This document shows, in pieces, positions 55,101-64,000 of a stretch of DNA of 64,000 nt (position 1 is the stretch's first letter; each line of letters starts with the position of its first letter). A model generated the notes under the pieces. That model was not told where the DNA came from. It searched no databases and worked only from the letters and a program-made list of their open reading frames with translations. The stretch is taken from NCBI RefSeq assembly GCF_000090795.2, contig NW_003546250.1:625423-689422 (forward strand), written 5' to 3'. The position numbers and the translations under genes are program-made. The stretch is from Amphimedon queenslandica. Lineage: Eukaryota; Porifera; Demospongiae; Haplosclerida; Niphatidae.

Positions 55101-55809
55101 TTTTGTATTTGGAGTAAAAGCACCGCCAAGAAGTAGACCTTTTGTATCACCTTGTGTGTCATCCAAAGAGTCTTTAGGTCTTAATACTGGTAGTAGAGGA
55201 AGAGAAGGAAAGGGACTTGCATTACCACCAACAGGGAAAGAGGAAGAGAGACAAAAGCACCAACAAATTCCAGTACAGAGCAAACCCACTAGTCAAGCAT
55301 TTCAGACAGGTACTGGACACAGAACAACTTCTTCATTCTTATTTACAGCAGAACCAGGTGGCTTCACTTTTAAAAAACCTGTTGAAGAGGCTAAAAATGC
55401 CAGTGTGAGTCCTAAGAAAGGAGAAGATAAAGCAGAAACACTAGACTCCATTCCTACTGGAGATGAAAATGAAGAAGCAATGTTTTGTGAGAAGGTGAAG
55501 CTGTTTCGATTTGACAGTAACCAGTGGAAGGACAGAGGAGTTGGTGAGATGAAGATATTATTGAACAGATCCACAGGAAAATGGAGATGTGTGATGCACA
55601 GGAACCAGACTCACATTGTATGCTGCAACTTCCTATTAGCAGCAGGAATGGGTCTTAGCCCATACCGAGAAAGCAACATGAAGTTCACATTTTATGCTGA
55701 CGATAATTTGAATGGCAAATCAAAGTTTGCATTATGTTTTAAAACAAAGGAGATTGCTGAAAGATTTAAGGAAATGTTTGACAGAGGATGTTCTGGTCAG
55801 ACAAGATAA
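52193..55809 (+). CDS. Chimeric RING / TRAF zinc finger / coiled coil - SIM - RanBD protein
   Basis: Three exons (52193-53105, 53186-54859, 54932-55809) sum to 1154 residues. Residues about 40-85 form a RING-like domain (YNCLICHC...CCSRKMCRDC...CPNC). TRAF-type zinc fingers follow (VRCTHHKNGCEWVGELRDLKKH...KCPFGCPV), then a coiled coil (about 175-265). The exon-2 part copies the RanBP2 3' exon: SUMO-interacting DDDDVIFLYEELPS (about 311-324), a full Ran-binding domain (about 480-620), a short acidic tract and a RanBP zinc finger (WTCPDCSVKNDINTNECVAC). It then runs without a stop into a copy of the RanBP2 Pro/Ser/Phe region and ends with a Ran-binding domain lacking its first strand. The 72-bp second intron is an open multiple of three, so retention is possible. 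The ATG at 52193 is the first in frame. Ubiquitin or SUMO ligase activity is inference. Confidence 0.82.
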
Positions 55810-56004
55810 GGAGCTGAAGCGAAAAATGTGAGACAACCAATACAGCAGCTAGGAGCGTGATAGTTTTCTTTTTCTCTTTTAATATTAGTCATTATTATAC
55901 AATTTTAAATGATTTAGTTTGCTATCTTTTCAATTTGTATTTGTGCATATATAGTTTAGTTTTAGTTCTTTTGTTTTTTAATGTTTATTTTTTCATTACC
56001 TCAT

Positions 56005-56025
56005 CACGTGTTTGCACGTGGATAG
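56005..56025. promoter_or_regulatory. Paired E-box element upstream of PARL
   Basis: Second copy of the 21-bp element starting CACGTGTTTGCACGTGG, 25 bp before the PARL ATG, identical to 52046-52066. Confidence 0.6.
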
Positions 56026-56049
56026 CTTAGCCCCGCCCCAACATTGACT

Positions 56050-57932
56050 ATGTCGTGGAGAAGCACATGGAATTGTTTTATCTGGAGAAAAACTCGATGG
56101 ATACGTTTGTATTCTGATAGAAGAGGGCAGAAAAGACATGGAACAGCTTTATGGAAGCCAGCTGCCTTCACACTACTGGTATAATTTAAATTGTATTGTT
56201 GCATTTTAATTTCTCATGTTTTTTACGACCTGGGGGCGTAGCCCCCAGGTCGTCCTATAATTGATTTCACCCACGTGCGATATATATATATTTGATTGTA
56301 TGTCAACACTTCATTTCTTCTATACACGTTGTATTGGAGAAATAACAAGCCTTAGCAACCACCCGCCCACGCTACGTAAGTGGGTGTGGTCACGGCAAAC
56401 AAAATGGCGGTTTGAACATGGAAAAAAGTTATGAGCTTTCTAACAGCGAAAGAGCATAGAGATACTGTCTAAAGACTTTTCTAGAAGCAGTAGAAGGTAG
56501 AGAGAATCTTCATAAGTCTTAATAAAAACCCAGCTGTACATGCAAGGTGGTGAAATCAATTATAGGAATATTTTTACACTGTTACGCTTGTTATTTTAGG
56601 TTGGGTCTAGTACTTATATTGTCAGCATTTGTTATCATGAAATGAAAAGAAAGTCATTTTTAAAGAAACACCTCAATGAAGAGCATTACTCTTCACTGCA
56701 TAATACAGAGAAAAATGGCATCAGTGCAAAATTGAAACAAGTATAGGATCGATCATAGACTTATAATGACGTCTCTCTCTTTCTCAGATCAAACAATGGT
56801 GGCAGTATCAATTGTACCACGACAAATTCTATTTTGGTAGGTTTTTGAATACTGTATTAATTTATATTTGCTACAGCTGTATTGTCATTGAATGCTTGTG
56901 TATTTGCTGCCTGGATCCTGCCCCAGTGGACGTTGAAACCATTCGAAAGACTCAACCTAGTATTAATGAGATATTTTACTTCCACACCCAGATTCAGTAA
57001 GCTCTATTAATATTCGTAAAGATTTTAAATTCTTTAAAATTTTAATGGGTATGTGTTTTTATAAAATTTTAAAGGTTCGACCAGTTCATTGCTGTTGTCA
57101 TCTTTCAGCCACAAGGACGTGTGGCACTTCATGATTAATATGTACGTGATGTATACCTTTATGCCTCCTTTTATTTGTGAGTTTATTTTTTATAATAATT
57201 ATAAAAATTCGTATTAGCTCTCGTTGGTAGAGAAGGAAGTTGGCCGTATTATTTGACAGCTGGTATGCAATTTTTATTTGTTATCATTATTATCATTATT
57301 AATAACCTTTAGCTACTTTTGCATCAGCGATAAGTCATTATATTAAAGTATTCAGAGGTGCACATCTTGTAGCTTCACTAGGAGCTGTGAGTTTGTCTTA
57401 ATACTGTGCTCTATTTTTAAAACTCTCTCAATTTTATTACGTTTACATTCTATTCTCTCATGTATCTCCTTTAGTCGGGTGCTCTTTTAGCAGTATTGAG
57501 TTTAGTTGTGATGCATAATCCTGGTGCTACCCTGCATATTGTGTTCTTTCCTTTTATACCAATACCTGCTTCTGCAGTTAAGATGGAACTCATGCACACT
57601 GACATCTTAACCTTCCTTTCATCTTCTCTTGTTCTTTATCTTTTGTACTCTTCTCTTCTTTCTCTCTCATATCTCAGGGTTTGGCATCCATTGTTGCATT
57701 GGATGTAATAGGTTTGCTAAGAGGCTGGAAAACGTTTGATCACGCTGCACATCTTGCAGGAACTGCTTTTGGAATGCAAGTGGAGAGAAAGAGAGAGGGG
57801 AGAGAGAAGAAGGATAGAGAGTTCTTGTTTATTATTTGCCTTTTTTTTGTTAGATTGTACTATCACTATGGACATAAGATATATCATAGAATTAGACGAA
57901 AGGTAATTCAAGTGCTCAACTACTTCTCATAG
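56050..57932 (+). CDS. PARL: PARL-type mitochondrial rhomboid protease
   Basis: Inner-membrane serine protease of mitochondria. Exon 1 (ATG 56050) gives a basic, Trp/Arg-rich presequence-like start, MSWRSTWNCFIWRKTRWIRL. Then come KPAAFTLLVGSSTYIVSICY, IKQWWQYQLYHDKFYFAVLS and RYFTSTPRF. SSFSHKDVWHFMINMYVMYTF follows, then the catalytic serine in SLGASGALLAVLS and the catalytic histidine in GWKTFDHAAHLAGTAFG. The order and residues match human PARL. The last intron (57776-57853) starts with GC (AT|GCAAGT) and ends TAG. Using it gives TAFGILYYHYGHKIY, which aligns with the human FGIWYVTYGHELI; no GT donor gives a matching frame. Intron 1 holds a hairpin and a 19-bp inverted repeat. Confidence 0.93.
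56225..56567. repeat. Possible small mobile element with hairpin and inverted arms in PARL intron 1
   Basis: A perfect 13-bp stem ACGACCTGGGGGC with a GTA loop (56225-56253) is followed at once by TCCTATAATTGATTTCACC (56253-56271). The reverse complement of that string stands at 56549-56567. TTTTTAC occurs on both outer sides (56220-56226 and 56571-56577). No ORF lies inside. Confidence 0.6.
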
Positions 57933-58122
57933 GACTAATGAAAACTTAATAAGAGAACCTAGGTCTGACGGTTCATTATACTTGTAAAATAACATAATGA
58001 CACTGCTATAATTCATTCTTGATACACAGACACAACAATGATAATAATATAATAAAATAATATAATATAATGTTCATATCAATATTATAATAACAGAGAG
58101 GATAAAGACAGGGCTAATTTGC

Positions 58123-58153
<31 letters not shown>

Positions 58154-58158
58154 TTACA

Positions 58159-60951
58159 CTATTCTGGGTTAGTTTGAGTAGGTTGAGGCTTGTTTTCAAT
58201 AACTTGAAATCCATCCTCCTATGAAAAACAATACAATTATAGTGTGTGTGTGTGTGTGTGTGTAATACTGTATAGTGAGTACAGGAATGTTTTGTCAAAA
58301 ATGGCTCAAAGAGATTTCTCTATTTTTACAATTTGTCCTGATACATATACATGTTCTTATGTTGTGTAGAAAGTTTGAGCTCATTCCGATCAAAATTGGA
58401 ATTTTTATGAATTTTTTAAAATGCTCCAAAATCGGTTAAAAGTCCCTGTACTATAGTACAGGGATTTTGGGCAAATTTCACCAAAAATGGCTAGGTGAGA
58501 TTTTTCCATTTTTATAATGTTTCCTGATGCATATACATGTTCTTATATTGTGTAGAAAGTTTGAGTTCATTCCGATCAAAATTGGATTTTTTATGAATTT
58601 TTAAAGTTGCTCCAAAATCGGTTAAAAGTCCCTGTACTATAGTACAGGGATTTTGGGCAAATTTCACCAAAAATGGCTAGGTGAGATTTTTCCATTTTTA
58701 TAATGTTTCCTGATACATATACATGTTCTTATGTCGTGTAGAAAGTTTGAGCTCATTTTGATTAAAATTGAATTTTTTATGAATTTTTAAAGTTGCAAAA
58801 CCCTGTACTAACTATACAGTACTAGGCTATTTTATCAAAAATGGCTCCAATCGAGATAATTTTCCTTTTTATTTTTCCTGATACATTTATACATGTTCTA
58901 ATGCTGCATATTATAAGTGACATACTTCACTGCATTGCGGTAAGTTCTGTGAAGAAGGGATTGATATCACTTCCCTGTAACACTCATTGCAGACCCTCAC
59001 TGGTGTACTGTAACCAAGGGATGGGAGTGACGTACAGTTCTTCGAACAATCGTCACAAAATATGCGACCACATTTCCTAAAAACAAATTATATTTATTTT
59101 TTAATATTAAAACAATAACACTCATTTACCTGCAGTGATGCTGTTTAGTTGCAGAAAGAAAAAAAATTAAAAATTGTTACTTTATATCCATTTAGTATCA
59201 TCTCTTACTTTTCTTCTCAATATCGAAAATTTTTTGTGACAGCTCAAACAATCCTTTGTCTTATCATCGGACATCCACACAATTGTTTCCGACTCATCAA
59301 ACATATCCGCCTTAGAAGCTCCACCTCCTTTTGTCTATAAATAGTAACAGTTTCATCATACACCATATAAGGTCATTTATGTTACCGACCTGATTAGTGA
59401 AGTCTCCAGGTCCTTCAAGGCCCATTCCTCCGGTCTCCATCTCAACACGTGAAGCAATTGACGTTCCGTCCCAAGCGAGGAAGTACTCCTCCCACAATCT
59501 CAACCTTCTAATTGTCCATGTGGGCATTATAATCTACATGTACATGATGATAAAGGAAATGGATAGAGGAAAGATTGGGAGATTTTTAAGAGTGAAAGAA
59601 TAGAAATTTAAGAGTTGAAGTAAGAAAGAGATAGAATTTTATTTTTTTAGTTCATTTTTACTTCTTTTGTTTCTCTGTAGTTTAAATTAATGTAGACATC
59701 TCTCATTGCATTGAAGTGTGCAGTAATTGGAACTGTTGATACAAAAACATCGTTCTCTATCCTTTCCTTGTGACAGTTGAACAGAAACGTACCAAACCTG
59801 TCAGACGAGTTTTAGAAACAAGAATACAAGTAAACACAAGACATTATAATGTATGTACATGTATGTGTATGCAGGTTTAATTTACCATCCTGTGTTTAGA
59901 TGTTCAGCTATTGTGAGAAGAAAGGAGAGATTAAATTGGAAGGCATGAGGATATTGATTCATAAGCTGGAGAGAAGGAAGGAGAGAAATGAAGAGAAAAA
60001 GTATAAAGGAGGACTTTTATCTCTCTTCTCGTTGCTTCTCTTTCCCTTTCTCTCTCTTTCTCTTATACCTGGTGTACGCAGTCTAGAAATTGTAGAAAGA
60101 TTGGTGAGCGTTCGTTAGGATTTAGTGGATGGCCCAACCTCTCCTTGAACTTATGCCCATAGGACAACCACTCCTTAGCAATAAGTGTCTATCACAAATT
60201 AAATATAATTATTAAATAGGAATACGTATATTATATATAATAAATTACCAAGAATCCATCAATGGTCCTATAATATGAGTCAATGATGATTTGTGTTAGT
60301 GATGTCAACTGTGCCGTTCTGTCCCAGCCATCGCTGCAATGAATCAATGCACTGCCTGAGTGAATCTTTATTAGCCTTGCAATGAGGTATGATCCCTATT
60401 AATAATAATAATAATAACGATGATAATAATAATAATAATAATAATTAGATGCATGAATGAAGGGGGCAAACAAAAGCATAATCTACACCCATTTCTTCTC
60501 TCCCTCTTTTTTCTCTTACTTTCAAAATGAGGCTAATATACTCAATCCATTGAGTGCTCTCGAGTGAAGAGTACCACCTGGTGCTGCTGGTTGAAAGTGC
60601 CAGCTGCTTCAGTCCCTCATAGCTCTCCCGGACAGCATGGATATTAGGAATGTCAAGATGAGTTAACTTGCACCTGTAATAGCGTGAAACATCCTCTGTA
60701 CCTTTTCCCTATGAAAGAGTACAGGGTAGTAGCTTTAAATTATGTGGCTAATCAGTTTCTAATTTTATATGATAGATGTACAGTATATGCTATTCTGCGG
60801 AAAGTTGAAATGTCACAATTTTCTTACCATTATTCTGTTTCCTGTAGCAGCTGATGAAGAGCGTGCATCAAATATCATTAGTCCTTCACCCTCATAACAG
60901 GTGATGGCATACTTTAGTAGTGTCTCATCCTCAGTTGAATGCTAATATGGA

Positions 60952-60990
<39 letters not shown>

Positions 60991-61296
60991 TAATAGTACT
61001 TATATCCTGTGCAATCTTGTCAATTTCAAATAATTAACAGTCATTGATAATTACAGGGGCTATCTTTTGGCTAGCCCCCTACAAAATAGTCTAAAATTAC
61101 AACTGCAAAGCCTCACAACTGCACCCTCACGACATTTGAATTGAGGGGAAGGAGAGGAAATACCTTATCAGAGAGACCTGGTAAAGGTTGTGCACTTCGC
61201 AGGAGGAATGTTCCATTTACTTTATCCATCCAAACCAATGAGGGTACTCTACCCTAATAGTCAATAATAATAATAATAATAGTAATAATAATAATA

Positions 61297-61343
<47 letters not shown>

Positions 61344-64000
61344 GGAAATATATTTCATCCTTTATATACCTTACTCCTGTACTTTGATACAGCAACTATC
61401 AACTCATCCTAAAAATCAATGATCACTTGTAACTTCCTTTATTTATAGTGTGCATAATGTTAAAGTGTACATGTACGTGTAACTTACTCTAACAACTTTA
61501 GGTATGTACACAACTGGTGGGTAGGTTGGACAAAGAGTGTATAGACAATTGAGTGGACTTTCCTTCCAATTATCGCTCTATTACCAGATAATAGGATAGG
61601 TATCACTACAATACACAACACTCGATATCTTTACCATCATTCTAGCCATGTCAGTATGTAGCTGAGCCTCGACATTCCAATCTGTCTTTAGCTTCAGCTC
61701 TGTTGCATATGGCTCTGACCTTTTAGAGAAGAAAGGAAATAGAGAGAGAGAGATAAGGAAAAGAGAAGTCAGAATTGTGAATCATTACAATTTAAGTTCT
61801 CATACTTTAGGAAGAAGTAAGCAGCTGGGTTATCAGAAATGTTGTACATAATGTCTTCTAGTCTTTGAAGTAATCTATTGACAAGAAGCTTAGTAGGAGC
61901 AGGCAGTGTAAGACCGGAATACGCTGACTCTAACTCCTAAAGAAGAAAAGGAGAGGAAAGAAGTGGAAAGCAATTTAAAGTGAGAAGAGTAAGCAGTTAT
62001 CCAATGCACAGTTTTAAAAGTACATATTTCATCTTTCACTAATTGCACTATATATCACAGCTATGTTTGTAGTAGTGTGTGTGTGTGTTTCATTGACAAT
62101 GATTGTCCAAACAGTAATGAGCATAAAATAACTCACTCAATCAGTAAGAATAACTATCATAAATTACCATAAGAGTTTACTAATAGGCATACAGTGTGTA
62201 ACCACCTGTAAAACTATTAGGATGATTAGGCCTAAGAATACATAGGATTTACTAAGGCTACAATGCAGTGTAACCTCTATAATAAGGACACCTCTATAAT
62301 AAGGACATTAAAAGTGTTCCAATTGGTACAAACCCATAAAAAAGTTTGAAGGATGGTAGTGTGGGCCCAACGGTGTATACTACAGCTACTTTTTACTAAC
62401 AGTTATGTTTGGATTTTGTATCACTTCTTCTTCTTCCTCCTCCTCCTCTTCTTCCTCTTCAGTGCCTTCCTCTATCCCTGTACCACAGCCAATAAGTCCT
62501 CCATCTTGAGCACCAGTCTCAGAGAGTCTCTTCAGAGTAAGTAATATACAATCCTATGCAAGACCATCCATTAATATAAATATGCCTCTACATGCATTAA
62601 TGTGTATTGTTTTATGTCACTTAGTGCACATACTTGAAGTTCCTCGTCTTCAATGTCATAGTCATCAACGTTAGCTCCTTCACAAGAAAAGGCATTTTCG
62701 CTAATGGCGTCAGATCTTCTTCTTATCTCATGTCTATTGACAGGCTGAAGGAAGATTCAACGAATGGTCAAAGAAGACAATGGAGCAAGGTAAGATGAAG
62801 CATATGTGTATGTAGATGTACAATTTATAAAAGGTGAAAGTGTGAGTAGATAAAGTAATATATAGTCTTTCTCTCACTTTATCTTTTTTCCCTCTCAGTG
62901 GAATCATCTTCTTTAGTTTTTTCATTTTCTTCTTAATTTTGACTTCTCTTTTCTTCTTTCTAACCTGTCTTTCAAACTCTTGTGCTTGCTAAAAGAGAGA
63001 GAGAGAGAGGAGGGTTTAGTCTTATTCCTCTTTCTCGTTTCCTCTACCTTGATGATTTTCTTTGGTACTGTTTGGCTCTCATCTTTATTTCGTGAAACCT
63101 TTTTGATTCCGTCTGGTTCTGTGACAAACGTGAGACGGACTGACCGGCAGTCATAGCAATGCAACGTCACAGAATAACTCTCAAGATTCTCGGCAGTACC
63201 AAACGCCTGACGACGTACGACCTAAAAGAAAACAAGACATATATTGTACATACAAGTACATGTACAATTATTATTACACTGATGCTTTTGAGATACGATG
63301 TACATGTGCATGTACATGTACATGTACATTTAGGTGCACATGTTGAATTACATGTACATGTAAACTCCATTGTAGTGACAATGATAATAATGTTAGCAGT
63401 AATGTGTAACTAGTGTTACTGGTTCTTACTGTATTTCCACTTCCATGCTCAACGTGGTATATATTGCTAAGACCAATCCACATGCTACTGTCCTGCTGTA
63501 AAGGGACAGAAAGGAGAGGCAGGGGAGGGAGAGAAAAGAGGAGACATTATTAGTTATTGATGTTATTAATGCTAACAGTGGTAGTGGTGGTCATTGGTGA
63601 TAAATTAGTGGTTGATATTGCCTTGTTCCCCTTCATATCTCCAACGGAAAGAATGATAAGCCTTTTAATAAATAAATAAATCATAATTATTAATAATAGT
63701 AACACAAAATTGCATATACATGGTATAGTGACTTTGGCCAAATTTTGCCAAAAATGGCTAGGTAAGATTTCTTTTTTATAATTATTAATTTAGATATAAA
63801 AGGTCATACAATTATTATACATGTACATGTACATGTACACATTACCTGTAGTTTGTTAGTAGGATCATTGCTTCTGATTGTGAGTCACACAATTCAACGT
63901 AAACCTTTGAAAACCAATCTCAATCTTCTCAGTTATTCCTATAACATAACCCATTTACTGTAATAATCATCATTTGCCATATCATTGTTATCATTATTAT
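58159..64000 (-). CDS. FYVE-domain myotubularin-related phosphatase (5' end outside window)
   Basis: Lipid 3-phosphatase acting on PI3P and PI(3,5)P2 of endosomes. Exons read from right to left. The PH-GRAM region has [34 protein letters not shown] and [17 protein letters not shown]. An acidic linker follows, then [36 protein letters not shown] and [19 protein letters not shown]. The intact catalytic loop is [20 protein letters not shown] (about 60290-60350). [34 protein letters not shown] and [12 protein letters not shown] come next. The C-terminal FYVE finger reads [26 protein letters not shown] and [11 protein letters not shown]. It ends [19 protein letters not shown]. Active-site Cys, Asp and Arg are all present, so it should be active. 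Its first exons lie beyond 64000. Confidence 0.9.
58280..58860 (+). repeat. Palindromic-core satellite, three monomers in a myotubularin intron
   Basis: GTGTAGAAAGTTTGAG recurs near 58367, 58552 and 58737 (period about 185 bp). CCCTGTACTATAGTACAGGG is present near 58444 and 58629, plus a damaged copy near 58800. Confidence 0.92.
63722..63772 (+). repeat. Satellite fragment near the right end
   Basis: GACTTTGGCCAAATTTTGCC followed by AAAAATGGCTAGGTAAGATTTC, the half-monomer downstream of the palindrome, in a myotubularin intron. Confidence 0.75.

Noticed and set aside
1-64000. tRNA, rRNA, CRISPR array or bacterial-type operon
   Set aside because: None was recognised on reading both strands. 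Exon-intron structure and protein content are eukaryotic throughout. A covariance-model search would be needed to exclude a tRNA fully.

Overview
This window is animal nuclear DNA. It is AT-rich, packed with genes, and made of many short exons split by mostly 40-300 bp GT-AG introns. Protein similarity, very small intergenic gaps and intron style all point to a demosponge, probably Amphimedon queenslandica or a close relative; that species call is an inference made without a database search. Prokaryote features such as operons, ribosome binding sites and CRISPR do not apply.

Layout, left to right. 1-7216 (+): 3' part of DNA polymerase alpha catalytic subunit. 7706-9686 (-): a Q50 paired-like homeobox gene. 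11069-14881 (-): importin alpha of the KPNA3/4 type, with a small assembly gap. 15207-15920 (+): a CAML/GET2-like tail-anchored-protein receptor. 15928-22995 (-): cohesin subunit SA/STAG, carrying a 1.5-kb satellite array in one intron. 23094-25169 (+): LRRC56, a ciliary dynein-arm assembly factor. 25539-25913 (-): thioredoxin. 26113-29067 (-): uridine-cytidine kinase-like 1. 29477-30310 (+): an intronless TDP2-like EEP-fold protein that lacks catalytic residues. 30910-33064 (-): IFT57. 33258-51886 (+): a RanBP2/Nup358-like nucleoporin. One of its introns is 6.8 kb long and holds four antisense genes for small cysteine-module proteins, plus a hAT-type MITE. 52193-55809 (+): a chimeric gene in which a RING/TRAF-zinc-finger/coiled-coil head is joined to a duplicated, re-ordered RanBP2 tail. 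56050-57932 (+): the mitochondrial rhomboid protease PARL. 58159-64000 (-): a FYVE-containing myotubularin, cut by the window end.

Several neighbours are divergent pairs with short shared promoters: importin alpha/CAML (NRF1 palindrome), STAG/LRRC56 (E2F and YY1 motifs) and IFT57/RanBP2 (RFX X-box and CRE).

The strongest candidates for something new are (a) the RING-TRAF-SIM-RanBD chimera, built next to its parent gene, whose layout resembles a SUMO-targeted ubiquitin ligase; (b) the nested family of Cys-module genes, in which every module is cut by a phase-2 intron at the same point; and (c) a family of ~180-bp intronic satellite monomers with a palindromic core, spread over at least six genes and forming a three-monomer higher-order repeat in STAG.
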